DNA from: Nilaparvata lugens
Lineage: Eukaryota; Arthropoda; Insecta; Hemiptera; Delphacidae
Length of the DNA: 64,000 bases
Assembly: GCF_014356525.2 (NCBI RefSeq)
Contig: NC_052518.1
Span: forward strand, 96,292,943 to 96,356,942
Direction: 5' to 3'
The translations under genes were made by a program, and so were the position numbers. Shown one piece after another: positions 36,272 through 48,265 of the stretch. Within the stretch, counting starts at the first letter, position 1; every line of letters starts with the position of its first letter. Under the pieces are notes generated by a model. It did no database searches. It was not told the DNA's origin and saw only the letters and a program-made list of their open reading frames with translations.

Positions 36272-36411
36272 GTTCGTTGGAATTTATTCGTTCATTCATT
36301 CAGTAGCATGTAACAACTGTCTACGACGTTGATGGAAAGATACATTTTCAAGATGATCGATGTTTTTGAACCAAACAGCTGATTTATGATGAATAATTCT
36401 ATGGTCTGATT

Positions 36412-37409
<998 letters not shown>

Positions 37410-38115
37410 TTACTCTAATATTGGCATATGAAGGAGGCTCCTTTTTCCTCTTATATTATCCTTGAAATTCAAAATTTCCAAAAACCTTGTATGTTCGTCG
37501 ACGTGCAATTTAAAAAGGAGCATACCTGTCAAATTTCATGAAAATCTATTACCGCGTTTCGCCGTAAATGCGCAACATATAAACATTTAAACATTCAAAC
37601 ATTCAAACATTCAAACATTAAGAGAAATGCCAAACCGTCGACTTGAATCTTAGGCCTCACTTCGCTCGGTCAATAATAATTTACGTCCATCTGAAATAGA
37701 CACAATCTGAAAGTTTTCTATCCGATGCTGACGTCACGATGGGGCGATATGGCAGTAGATGTTGGCTTCAGAGGCTAGACTTCCCAGCGTGTCTATTCTA
37801 TAACTGGTCTAAGTTTACTACCAAAGTCCTGTTCTATAAGACTATTTTTCCACATTGGAAATTTACATTTCAAACGCATAGTTTTGTACTAGACAGTTCA
37901 TTACCAACTGCAGTTTTGCTCTGTTTTCAAATCACTCAATTCATGACAACTTGTCATTTACAATTATTCAATAAACCCTTTATGAATCTTTTTTCAAAGA
38001 TATATTATTCTTATACCACTATGAGCAGGTGTTACCCGTGGCCCACCCACTAGAGTCTGGTAAAAACACTAATAGATTGAATTTGGTTTTATGATTCCAT
38101 GCTGATATTAAAAGT

Positions 38116-39014
38116 TCAGACACTACAAGCTCAGACAATTCGTCTAATTTTATTTTATAATTTTGGCTATTTTCTTTATTTTCATATGTTGTTGATTTAT
38201 TTATACAGACAATATCATTCTCAGCCATGAATGATTGGGAAAGGAACAACAGGCTTAAAGCCCAAAACGGTTCCTTTCCTAAATTTGGATAGAAATTGAC
38301 CAAAAAAATTCGTCGAATTCATTTTATAATTCCGGGTTTTTTTTGTTGTTTCCATAATCACTGTACACCCTCAGACACTGCAAGCTGTTGATTAGTCTAT
38401 TGTCATTTATTTTATTTCATAATTTTGATTATTTCCCTTATTTTCATATGTTGATCAGTTAAATTTATTTTATAATCTCGGCTATTTTCCGTTGTTTTCA
38501 TAACCATTGTAACACCCTCCGACACTGCAAGGTGTTGATTCGTCTATTGTCATTTATTTTATTTCATAATTTTGATTATTTTCCTTATTTTCATATGTTG
38601 ATCCATGTTGATTCTTTGAATCTATTTTATAATTTTCTGTTATTTTCATAACTACTGTACAGCACATGCCCATACACTGCAAGGCTTTGATTCTTCCAAT
38701 TTTATCTAATAATTTTTGCTATTTTCCTCATTTTATGTGTTGATTCGTTGAATTTATTTTATAATTTTGGTAACTTTTCGTCGTTTCCATAACCACTGTA
38801 CACCCTCAGACACTGCAAGACATTGATTCTTCTAATTTTATTTAATAATTTTGGTTATTTTCTTTATTTTCATGTGTTGATTCTTTTGATTTATTTAATA
38901 ATTTTGGTTATTTTCTTTATTTTCATGTGTTGATTCTTTTGATTTATTTTATAATTTTGGTTATTTTCTGTTATTTTCATACTTTCACTGTACACCAACC
39001 TCAGACACTGCAAG
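38116..39014 (+). repeat. ~145-bp minisatellite spanning the exon 3 splice acceptor
   Basis: The core tcagacactgcaag occurs at 38371, 38806 and 39001, with variants at 38116 (cactacaag), 38518 (tccgacactg) and 38671 (catacactg). Spacings are about 255, 147, 152, 136 and 195 bp. Each unit contains T-rich blocks such as ataattttggttattttc and a ttttcataaccactgtacac lead-in. The last copy is the real 3' end of intron 2 and the first bases of coding exon 3. Confidence 0.8.
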
Positions 39015-39463
39015 ATGATGATGACACAATATCATCTACAACAATCGCTGTCCCAACGACAACAACTTACCAAAGTTTGACGTCACTACAGGCGGCGGCC
39101 GACATATTTGGCGACGACGAAGACGACGATGATGACGTCATCAAAGCAGCCGGGATGCAGTCATCAACTGCCGACGACAACGGAAGCCAGCAGACGGTGA
39201 TGACGGCACTGGTGGGTGGAGGGGGTGTGATAACGGCATCCGGTGGAGGGTATGTGATGACGTCATCGTCATCGGGTGGAGGCCAGCTGATGACGTCATC
39301 GGTGGTGAGAGAGGAGGAAGAGCTGACGTCAGTGGAGGATGTGCTGTCGGCATTGCATTCGGAGCTGGATGAGGAGGAGGAGGTTACGAGAGGAGGAGGA
39401 GGTGGGGGAGGAGGAGAGGAGATCAAGAAGGTGGAGGAGAAGTCCAAGTGGAAATTGAAAGTG
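39005..39463 (+). CDS. THAP/AT-hook protein, coding exon 3
   Basis: Residues 183-335. The acceptor accaacctcag ends at 39004, giving a frame beginning TLQDDDDTISS; the donor is aaagtg|gtgagt (39464), a near-perfect consensus. Length is 459, phase 0 on both sides. Content: Thr-rich start (IAVPTTTTYQ), an AAADIF segment followed by an acidic run (GDDEDDDDDV), Gly/Ser-rich loops with GGGGV and SSSSGGG, an acidic region EEEELTSVEDVLSALHSELD that could form a helix, a run of eight Gly, and a Lys/Glu-rich end. The composition fits a disordered activation or interaction region, not an enzyme. Several earlier copies of the acceptor lie upstream, so use of alternative acceptors is possible. Confidence 0.65.
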
Positions 39464-39726
39464 GTGAGTTGTTGAAACTAGAAAATTTTCAAAACTAGAA
39501 AGTTTTTCTTTCAAATTCAAATTTATTTCTCAAAAAACATACACAATTATAATAATATAATATTATAACATCTAAAAATAATACAAGAAAAATACTATTA
39601 AATATATAAAAATACTCCCAAAACTGCATTATATTTTTTACGTCCATCTATGTTTAAGGAGTAGCCTACAAGGTAAAACCTGTGCGTAGGCCTAAGTTTC
39701 AGAAATATATTTATTCAATATAATCA

Positions 39727-39988
39727 TAGAGAAACAATAGCATAATTAGATATCCCATGGTATAGGGCGTTTATGTCGCAACTTTTACTGTTATCCCAAG
39801 CCAATTACTGTCGATTTTTACTGTTTTGACCGGGTAAGAGTGTATGAACGGGACAATATGAGAGACTACCAGCGTCATAAAGCTTCACAGGAAAGAACTA
39901 CGTGGACTATCAGCTGGAGATAACAGTAAAAGCTGCGACATAAACGCCCTATACCATGGGATATCTACTTACGCTATTGTTTCTCTTT
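39727..39988. repeat. MITE family E, complete copy in intron 3
   Basis: agagaaacaatagc at 39729 and gatatcccatggtatagggc from 39749 pair with inverted sequence ending at 39986 (gcgttt, ctataccatgggatatc, gctattgtttctct). Arms are about 75 bp around a ~105-bp middle that matches 33585-33970 and 29290-29580. Confidence 0.85.
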
Positions 39989-40374
39989 GATATAATCTAA
40001 GAAATTACAACCAAATTAAGAACAAAGACTAGTGGAATTTACACACAAAATATAAATTTTTAGATTAGTAAATGATGAAATTAGATAAAAGTTAGTAACA
40101 CACAATAATGAATTATTCTATGATGAAAAAACAAAACATAAAACAAGGAACAGTAGTATATGTGCCTAGAAGATTTTTTCTTCTGTTTTATTTGATCTTA
40201 TCCATTCCTCAATCTCGCAATTTAGTTTTTTGCTTCAGCTCGTATTGGCAACAAAATGAGTAGCAACAAAATTTATCAGCCTCTGTGATAAGTAAGTGAA
40301 TTGTCCTCTACATACATTCAAATCCATCCTGTCTTGATGGAATGTTTTCTGATTTTAAAACCAACTTTCATGAA

Positions 40375-40935
40375 TCTATAATTATTATTAAACGAAACTC
40401 CAAATTAAATGCTGTAAATCACTTCGAAGACTTCTGCTACTGCAAATATTTTATTGGATATTTCCAATTTTATTGGATAGTACCTCCCAATTGCCGGTCA
40501 GGAATGCTTACCCTTACACAAAACTGACAATCTCTGGATAGCAGCGCTCATTTTATACGAAGCCATAGGGGCCAGCCAGTCTACACATGGAGTTTACTGA
40601 GATATTGCGATTCCCGGGCTGACAAATAATTTTTGAATAGTAGCGCTCATTGAATTTCCATCTAGCTGGTTTACCCTGTTGTCAATATTTGCAGTAGCAG
40701 AAGTCTTCGCGGTGAATTACAGCATTTAATTTGGAGGTACTGGGTTCGATTCCCGGGCTGATAAATAATTTTTGAATAGTAGCGCTCATTGAATTTCCAT
40801 CTAACTGTTTACCCTGTTGTCAATATTTGCAGTAGCAGAAATCTTCGGGGTGATTTACAGCATTCAATTTGGATTTTCGTTCAATAACAATTATTATTAT
40901 TAATTCATTAGCATTTGAATAATTGCAATATCTCA
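40375..40935. repeat. SINE-like/MITE D composite in intron 3
   Basis: The block ttttgaatagtagcgctcat, then gaatttccatcta, accctgttgtcaatatttgc and acagcatt..aatttgga occurs twice in tandem (about 40630-40735 and 40767-40880), with an inverted first arm at 40380-40450. At the junction, gggttcgattcccgggctg (40742-40760) is a good pol III B-box/tRNA T-arm match, and gattcccgggctgac recurs at 40609. No A box was found at a suitable distance, so a tRNA-derived SINE end is possible but not proven. Same family as 28645-28871. Confidence 0.55.
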
Positions 40936-41128
40936 GTAACTTTCATCTATGTTCTATGAATTTGTGGGACATTATAACGGTAGTATTATATGGCTTTTTG
41001 TTGGTGGGTTTTCACTTGGTAGACATTAAAGATATATTTCTCTTGTAATACATTAATTTCTCTTGTAATATCTTGATTATATTAGTGAACAAAATTTTTA
41101 TGTAGGCTAATCTTTTTCCGTTTTGCAG

Positions 41129-41515
41129 GAACAACAGCGGCAGCAGCAGGCACAAGTCACAAAGCCGGCTAAACCATCCTCAGACGGCGCCAGCGGTCCG
41201 ATGTACAAGTGCTTTGTGAGCGGCTGCAAGTCGACTACTAGCTCTGCAGCGGGGAGCGGCGCAACTAGCGGTGGGAAGTCGGTGACTACTAGCGCTGGAG
41301 CTGGCAGTGGCGCAACTAGCGGTGGGAAGTCGGTGACTACTAGTGCTGGAGCGGGGAGCGGCGCAACTAGCGGTGGTGAGATGCGGTTCTTCAAGCCGCC
41401 GCCGAATCCGTTGATATTCAAGCGGTGGGCGCGCAACTTGTGCCAGGGATCGCAACAGTTGGCATATACGGCGCTCATCTGCGAACTGCATTTTCGGCCG
41501 CAGGATATCAGGGAG
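41129..41515 (+). CDS. THAP/AT-hook protein, coding exon 4 (THAP zinc finger, first part)
   Basis: Residues 336-464. The acceptor ttttgcag ends at 41128; the donor is agggag|gtcagt at 41516; length 387, phase 0. After a Gln-rich start come CFVSGC (Cys 363 and 368), then MRFFKPPPNPLIFKRWARN and CELHF (Cys 453, His 456). This is the C2CH ligand set of a THAP domain, with its conserved Pro, Trp and Phe. In ordinary THAP domains 35-53 residues separate the second and third Cys; here there are 84, because a 51-bp repeat coding GSGATSGGKSVTTSAGA has been inserted about 2.5 times (41250-41376). THAP proteins bind short DNA motifs through a beta-alpha-beta fold, as transcription or chromatin factors. 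Whether the long Gly/Ser/Thr loop is tolerated is unknown; it sits between secondary-structure elements, which makes tolerance plausible. Confidence 0.75.
41250..41376 (+). repeat. Coding 51-bp minisatellite inside the THAP domain
   Basis: gcaactagcggtgggaagtc and a ggtgactactag block repeat at 51-bp spacing (about 41261, 41312 and 41363). The period is a multiple of three, so the frame survives. Copies differ by only a few bases, which points to recent expansion. Confidence 0.85.
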
Positions 41516-41765
41516 GTCAGTCAGTCCATGCAGAATATCATAGAAAAAAGATACAATAAGAAGATATCTCCCAAAGTTTAAACTAATAAAAAATTGTAGG
41601 ACCCTTTATTAAAACTTTGAAATATTTCAACGACTAGTTGACCATAGGTCATTTTCAAGTTCTTAGGTACTACAAGTTTTTGTATTGTTTTCATTAATTG
41701 ACTATAATTGTTTTCATAATTAATAAATAGTGAAAATAATGATTAATTACTGTCTTTTTGTACAG

Positions 41766-42029
41766 GTATTTGTTAACGGCAAAAAGAATTGGGTATTGAC
41801 CGAGGGTGCCCTGCCCAAACCGTCTACAGCGTCGGCACTGGCAGCAGCGGCTGCACAAGCTGGCAACGCCGCTGCTGCGGCGATGAACTCCAGGCCACCA
41901 GGTGGCAAACGACCGGTCGGCCGGCCGAGTGGCCTGTACAGGCAACAGCAGTTCGAGGCCCTCCAAGCCGCACAGGCCAGGGCTAACAAGCTGCAACGGG
42001 AGAAACTCAGTCAAGGTAGGAGGCAATAA
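41766..42029 (+). CDS. THAP/AT-hook protein, coding exon 5 (THAP end, AT-hook)
   Basis: The acceptor tttttgtacag ends at 41765. Residues 465-551 begin VFVNGKKNWVLTEGALPKP, which completes the THAP domain: the Trp and the LxxxAxP ending correspond to the C-terminal AVPTIF-type motif of the family. An Ala-rich segment follows, then GGKRPVGRPSGLY, an AT-hook-like motif with the GRP core flanked by basic residues, and a Gln/Lys/Arg-rich helix (YRQQQFEALQAAQARANKLQ). The frame ends in TAA at 42027-42029 after GRRQ. Alternatively tcaag|gtagga (42015/42016) may be a donor, in which case the last four residues are read-through and further exons lie downstream. I cannot decide between these. A nuclear DNA-binding role is inferred from domain content. 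Confidence 0.7.
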   Translation, partial: VFVNGKKNWVLTEGALPKPSTASALAAAAAQAGNAAAAAMNSRPPGGKRPVGRPSGLYRQQQFEALQAAQARANKLQREKLSQGRRQ

Positions 42030-43178
42030 TACAGTATCAAAACACATGATACAGTATCATCTCAACTTGATACACAACACCATAATTTGATACGAAACTT
42101 GCAAACTTATCTTCTTAGGTATGATGATAAGGTATCTATCTCTATGGTGTGACCACGCATGATACAGTATCAACTCAACTTTATACACAACACCATAATT
42201 CATTTCATTTATTGCCAATTAGAATATTCAAAACATATTACAAAATCTTTATAATATGACATATCATTTAAAATATAAAGAAATAAGCATAATTACTCAT
42301 ACTTGAATAAAATTGAAATAGAATATAAAATCTAGGCATCACCAGCAAAAAGAAAATCTTTGCCCGCTGGTGAGAGTTGCAAAACAGTAAAAGAAAAACA
42401 TAGTATTTCGAAATAATGCAGAAAGTTGAAGTTAAATTTAACTAATAATTACAAAATTTTATAACAGCAGAATCATAAAAAATCAAACAAATATTGTGCA
42501 ATAATTTGATACAATACTTGCAAACTTTGAATGAATTCTACAAACCATGGCATATCTTGTTATTGTTTATCTATGTATAAATAATATAATAAAGGAAAGA
42601 ATTGTCTTATACACATAGGGGATATGAAATTAGGGTAACCGTGTTCAACTTTGGATCGGACGAATCTGCCGGCCAAACATGGTGCCGTGCTACCAATTTT
42701 TCCTAAATCGGTTGGATAGCATTTCACACCTATTAACCTAAGGATAGTTATCGGCTCCAATGTAATAGATTCTTGATAAACTATGAATGGATCTATCGCC
42801 TATGAATGAGAAATCCAGTTTTTAGAGCAAATGAACTTATAATCTTCAGAAGAATTTTGGCAATATACTTCACAAATACACAAAGAACAATATCTTACAC
42901 ACTCAAGCATCTAAAGTCACTACGAGCTAAATACTTATCCAGTTTATATAGTTGAAAACACAATGGCTATTGGCTTGTATACACAATAAACAATATACAG
43001 ACAAAATAGAACACTATAAACTGTTTAAAACTCAATTTAAAACATTAATAAATTCACTTAAACAGAAAAATATTCAGAGAGCACAAATTACAACACACAT
43101 AGCCAGCCATAAGTTTTAGAGAGAAGGCACAGGAAAAACCTAGCTACAAGGAACAGAGCAAAGCTTCTTCAGTGTCGA
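42030..43178. other. Downstream flank of the THAP gene: repeats, no further exon recognised
   Basis: Three partial copies of the gatacagtatca/cttgatacacaac repeat lie at 42030-42105, 42150-42198 and 42493-42550. The last two look like one copy split by ~295 bp (42199-42493) that resembles a minus-strand retroelement 3' region, with gcatcaccagcaaaaagaaa and a gcccgctggtgagagttgc block. No coding sequence was recognised. Confidence 0.45.
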
Positions 43179-43496
43179 TGTTACGGACACATCACCAAAA
43201 AAAATTATAAATTACAAGTTTAGAATTCACATTTTATATTTGTTCTCAATAAAACTTTATTTTGAAACTATTATTTTAAATTTTTTATATATCATCTCTA
43301 TTTAAATAAACCATTTATCTGTTAATTCTGTCAACCCAGCCTCGGTGACACCATGGAATATGCAACAAAATCATTTACGATAATAAATTCTCAGTCAAAA
43401 AGTTGTCCGTAATCGATTACTCTGATATTTACTATAAAGTTTTATAGATCTCGAATTGAAGATTCGATTCCAATCGAGAAAAAATGTAATGTTACA
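43179..43496 (-). mobile_element. LTR of a minus-strand Ty3/gypsy element
   Basis: The 318-bp segment starts TGTTACGG and ends AATGTTACA on the plus strand, giving TG..CA termini. Immediately to its right (43501-43510) is cccccctctt, which on the minus strand is a polypurine tract aagagggggg, the plus-strand primer site expected just before a 3' LTR. Orientation agrees with the minus-strand pol at 46537-48265. The other LTR is not in the window. If correct, the left flank gtcga (43174-43178) is one half of the target duplication. Confidence 0.6.
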
Positions 43497-44059
43497 AATA
43501 CCCCCCTCTTGACATAAAAAATTTTACTGTTTGAAAATTTAAAGAAAAAATTACATTGACCCTAATGGAAAATTTTGAATTGTAAATTCGAGAACAGTAA
43601 CAATTTTTCTATAAAAACATTACATGTTGTCCTATAATATTGAAAATTATTAGAAAAATTCATCAATAGCATTTGTTATATGTTTCCAAACAATATTTCA
43701 AAGTATCAAAATTACTTTTGATTTAGCTTTATAATTTAAAGGAAAATATCTCAACAGAAAGTTTAATATATAAAGAATAGTTTTTTGAAATTGCACATAA
43801 ATTTAATAGATAGAAAAATTCAATTTTTATTGCATAAAAAAATGTAGTATGTTGAATAAAAAAAATTATTATTATTATTTTTTTTTAAATGAATTGATGA
43901 ATTGTTACATTTAATTTTCACATAAAATTTCAATAAATCAAAAAATGTTCATTTCTTTCACTATTGACACGGTTGATTTTATCGATGCAAATTTTGGAAA
44001 ACAGTCCGTTAAGGCATTCAGTATGATTTTCAGTTAAGTGTGACTCCAGTGTGATGACG

Positions 44060-44130
44060 TTAGTGTTGGGCTGATCCGAATACTCGTAGTGTTGGGCTGA
44101 TCTGGATGCACATAGTGTTGGGCTGATACT
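44060..44130. repeat. Short tandem of a tgttgggctgat unit
   Basis: The unit gtgttgggctgatc, followed by a variable ctgga/cgaa and a catag/cgtag block, starts at about 44061, 44090 and 44115. Confidence 0.6.
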
Positions 44131-44559
44131 TGTAGTCGACTGATGCATATCAAACTAGATACAGGTGACATCTCAATTAGCATTGCCTCATGCTTGTAGT
44201 AGACGGCTGCATACCAAACTCGATACAGTCACGTAAATTTTGTATCATATTTGTAATTATACAATGTACATTTCAGGCTTGAAATGACAATGTAATTCGT
44301 TTTTTGGAAAAGAGATAGACGCTGCATACAGGATTAATTTAGGTGAGGATTAATTTAGGTAAGGTTTGGTTTTTTGATATTTTCAGCTTTCAAGGTTTAG
44401 AGTTCTGCATACAGGAATAATTTAGGAGAGGATTTTTTGAATCAATTCTTTCATGATACTGTGACTGTTATCCTGAATTCAAAGTTGCGAACGTGAACAT
44501 GGATGGCAATTACCTCCAGGTAATGTGATAGTGTTGAAGTTTGAGATACAAGGTCAGCA

Positions 44560-44930
44560 ATAAGCGTTGTCATTGGCGTATGCTTTGGTGTCGGCATTGG
44601 CATCGGCGTTGATATTAGCATTGGCATCAGCATTGGCGCAGGCATTGGCATCGGCGCAGGCATCGGCGTAGATATTGGCATTGGCATCAGCACAGGCATC
44701 GGCGTAGTTATTGGCATCAGAGCAGATATAGGTGTAGATATTAGTGTAGATATTGGCGTAGTTATTGGCATTGGTATTGGTGTAGGCATCAGCGTAGATA
44801 TTGGTGTAGATATTGGCGTAGTTATTAGTGTAGGCATCAGCGTAGATATTGGTGTAGATATTGACATCAGAGCAGATATTGGCGTAGTTATTGGTGTAGG
44901 TAGTGGCGTAGTTATTGGTGTTCAATTGAT
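44560..44930. repeat. Hexanucleotide-based minisatellite
   Basis: Built from six-base words ggcatt, ggcatc, ggcgta, ggtgta, gatatt, gttatt, in ever-changing order with higher-order periods of 12, 18 and 36. Because all periods are multiples of three, two minus-strand frames stay open (44451-44867 and 44554-44958, Met/Pro/Ile/Thr and Asn/Tyr/Ala repeats). These are probably not genes. Confidence 0.85.
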
Positions 44931-46536
44931 GAGTCACACTAGTTCGAAAATCACCCAAATGTTCTTAACACTCTTCATGGCGTTCTCTTGTTGCTGATTT
45001 CGAGATTCACGTGATAATTATTTCAATGTTAATGTCTGTGCTGTACCTGTTATCTTAAAATGCTTATAAACTAAAAGGAAAATTTTGATTAGGCTATCAA
45101 TACAATCTAATACACATGAAAATTATTTTTAAGTATATAATCAATATAAAATTGAAATTTGTTAACATCTTATTATACAGTCAGCAATACATAAATTGTG
45201 AAATTTGGAGATATCAATTACAAATTTTCACTAGAAAAAAAAAATTCATTTCCATTTATTCATTGTTCAAATATTTTATAAAAAGCAAATTATTCAATAT
45301 TATTAATCATCGTTTGTTGGATACTATAGTTTATTTCGACTTTTCAATGTTCTAAACACAAACTACATTTCATGACAAAACTTTACTATCAATCATTAAA
45401 CAAGAAATCATTCAAAACATCAATAATATTTTGCTTCAAAGGCAATCAATATTCATAAGTAATCAGCATCTATGGCAATCAACATTATTAATCATTATTT
45501 TGCATCTATGGCAATCAACATTATTAATCAACACAAAATATATTATCTTATTACTGCCTCTCTAAGTCATAACCTCTGTTATTCCTTCTTTAGGCAATAA
45601 TGGGTTTCCATCTCAAAAAACAATCACATACCAGCAAAATTCTAATCAACAAACCCCACTAAAAATTCTACATACACTCCAGCATCCATTTCAAACGATA
45701 ATCAATCATATCAAAATTTATATAATAAACAGTTTTTTGAAAATTTAGAAAAAGACATAAATTACAAAAACTTTAGAGAAATTTTAACCTTTAACTCATT
45801 TCAATTAATAATATAACAAAACGTTTTTATTCAATGAAAACATTATTATTCAAGTTAACTTTCATTAATACATCTCATATATATGGCTACACAATTCATT
45901 AATACTTTCAAATTTTAAAGTTTATTTATTATAACAAAAGAATTTATACATAAGAATAGATTTCAGCATGTTCTAAATTGAACATTTATTTTTTAAATAA
46001 TTCATAATTTAAAGACTGTATAATAAGTACAAACATTTCAAAATTACAATACAAAGATGATCAAGATGGATAATGGGTAAATAAGTTCCCTAAAAAATAC
46101 AAACAAGAGAAAAAGGAAATTGGGTAAATAAATTCCCTAAAACAATATACACAAAATTGATACACTTCACATAAGTGATACATGATGAAAAAATATATCA
46201 CAAGCAAACAATTATTTACACTACAATGGATAGATTTTAGAAAAGTTAAGTTTTATCAACAATTTAAAGATTAGGAAAATAAGCTACTATTTTAACTTCC
46301 AAAATTATTTCAGAAAAATACAAATTAAATGACTATGGACAAGATTGGTTAAGATATGCATCATAGAAGAATTTTACTGAACATTACACAAAGACAGGAA
46401 AGAATCGAAATTTGAAAAGATTAAGGGCCAAGAAAAATAGGCTACAGGAAAGAAAAAAGACACAATTATGGACTCTTACCATACACTGCGTAGCGATTAT
46501 GCTATTCTGAATCCCGGCATAACACAGGATCCCTAA

Positions 46537-47647
46537 TCATTGTGTGCTTTCTGATGGTATTTCTTCATCATATATTGATTGACTCTCATAATTTTTACCT
46601 GTACTTATCTTTTCAAGTTTGAAACACCCTTTATTGAGATCATCTCTTACTATGTAAGGTCCACGATATTTAGGACACAGCTTGGCAGAAAACTTCTTCA
46701 GCTTGCTCGACAAAATGTAATTTCGAATTACAACTAGATCATCAACCTTGAATTTATACTTGGGTTTATTATGCATGTTCTGTCTGAATCTTCTGATGAC
46801 ACCTCTATTCTTTATTCTGTACAATATTCGTTTGTTTTTTGATACCTTCTTCTTCAAGTTCAAACTTATTTTCTACAGGATATTTGATATACTCAAAAAC
46901 AAGATGTGCCAATTTATGATTCATCATAAGTTCCATGGGTATGTGACCAGTTGATTCATGAAAATTGTTGTTGATGACAAATTCAACCTTATCAATATAC
47001 TTGTACCAAATATTATGCTTATTTACAGGAACGTAAGTTCTCAATATGCGATTGACCTCTTTCAATGGTCTTTCACTAAGATTTGCCTGTGGATGATAAA
47101 CTGAAATGTAGTAATATTTTATACCTAATCTTTCCATAGATTCTTTCCACAATCTGCTTTGAAAACAAGTACCATTATCACTGATTATATATTCAAATTT
47201 ACCAAATTCATTTACATATTTTTCAACAACTTTTACTAAATTATGAGCGTTAGCCTTAACTATAGGATACAACTTTGTAAACTTAGTAAAGCCATCATGA
47301 ATAATGCACATCCATTTGTACTTGCCACCTGGTAATTCTCCATAAACATCAATGAACACTTTGTGATGTTTTTTCTCAGAAATTATGGTATGCATTTCTA
47401 ATATTTTCTTTTCATTTGATGTCTTTACAAGTTTACAATACTTACAGTATCTTATAGTTTTGGTAACAAGTCGGTAACAATCTTTTATGTAAAAGGTTTC
47501 TTCAATAAATTTGCATGTTTTTGATATACCTACATGACCTAATCTTTCATGAAATTCAACTATCAATTCTTCATACAGTGCTGAAGGCACACAAACTTTC
47601 CAAAAACTATTCTTTCCAGATTTTCTAGTGAACAAAAGATCATCATT
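46537..47647 (-). pseudogene. Ty3/gypsy integrase, frame-shifted
   Basis: Minus-strand integrase of an LTR retrotransposon. In order: HHCC zinc-binding module (HERLGHVGISKT ... YCKYC), the RNase H-like core with FIDVYG (first Asp), IISDNGT (second Asp) and a Glu in the SERPLKEVNR helix, then a C-terminal part with KYRGPYIV, the GPY/F motif of the chromodomain-less Ty3/gypsy class. The core runs 47647-46805; the GPY/F part (46863-46537) is in another frame, so one frameshift lies near 46805-46860. An in-frame TAA at 47648-47650 separates it from RNase H. The element can no longer make a full polyprotein. Confidence 0.85.
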
Positions 47648-47650
47648 TAC

Positions 47651-48265
47651 TTAAAAAAATTTGTTGATATTCAAATTACCTGTCTCTAACTTTTCTCTTA
47701 CATTTTCTAACCAAACATCATCTTTTTGAATTTCTTTGATCTTCTTTACTATCTCGAGTAACTTGTTATCACTCTTAATGATATTTAATACCTTGAATTC
47801 ATTTGAATTTCGATTTTCTAAATTACCTTCATAATCAGTTCTAGAAATGATATCTGGCACAATGTTATCCTTTCCTGCTACAAATTCCCACACAATATTA
47901 AAATTCTGTAATGCAAGAATCCATCTTCCCAAACGACCATGTCCTATCTTACATTTTTTTAAAAAGGTCAAGGCTTTATGATCTGTACGGACAACTATTT
48001 TTTGATTACCAAAATAATTTTGAAGTTTCATCAAGCCAAATAATACAGCTAAACATTCTTTCTCACATATTGTGTAATTTAATTCAGATTTCGTTAAGCT
48101 TCTGCTAGCATATGCAATGACACAGTGTTCCTTATCTTCACCTTCCTGAAATAACTCAGCTGCAATTCCTACATCACTGGCATCAGTGGTCAAAATGAAA
48201 TTTTTGTTATAATCAGGATGTTTCAAGATCACACAGTCGATGAACCTATCTTTAATTTCTTGAAA
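47651..48265 (-). pseudogene. Ty3/gypsy RNase H and RT connection (partial)
   Basis: In the minus frame entering from the gap: a conserved FILTTDASDVGIAAEL start of RNase H (first catalytic Asp), AYASRSLTKSELNY, EKECLAVLF (catalytic Glu), RTDHKALTFL (catalytic Asp in the TDH motif) and KDNIVPDIISR. All recognisable RNase H landmarks are intact. The RT itself should lie to the right but is lost in the 100-base gap; sequence beyond the gap is not RT. The domain ends at a TAA (47648-47650), after which the integrase continues in the same frame. Confidence 0.85.

Larger units (their letters stand above)
43497..46536 (-). other. ~3-kb non-coding spacer between gypsy pol and its putative 3' LTR
   Basis: This space could house an env-like gene in some gypsy lineages, but no ORF of that kind is seen. 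The segment is very AT-rich and holds the minisatellites at 44060-44240 and 44560-44930. Either decayed third ORF, long 3' UTR, or later insertions would explain it. Confidence 0.4.

Noticed and set aside
39067..39520. Antisense Ser/Pro-rich ORFs over exon 3
   Set aside because: Antisense of Gly/acidic coding repeats.
40742..40760. A full tRNA gene at the B-box match
   Set aside because: The upstream bases do not form D or anticodon arms; only the T-arm-like block is present.
41107..42047. Antisense ORFs over THAP exons 4 and 5
   Set aside because: Shadows of the GC-rich coding strand; they lack any domain.
44451..44958. Two overlapping minus-strand repeat ORFs
   Set aside because: Kept open only because the repeat period is a multiple of three; no start context or non-repeat sequence supports them.
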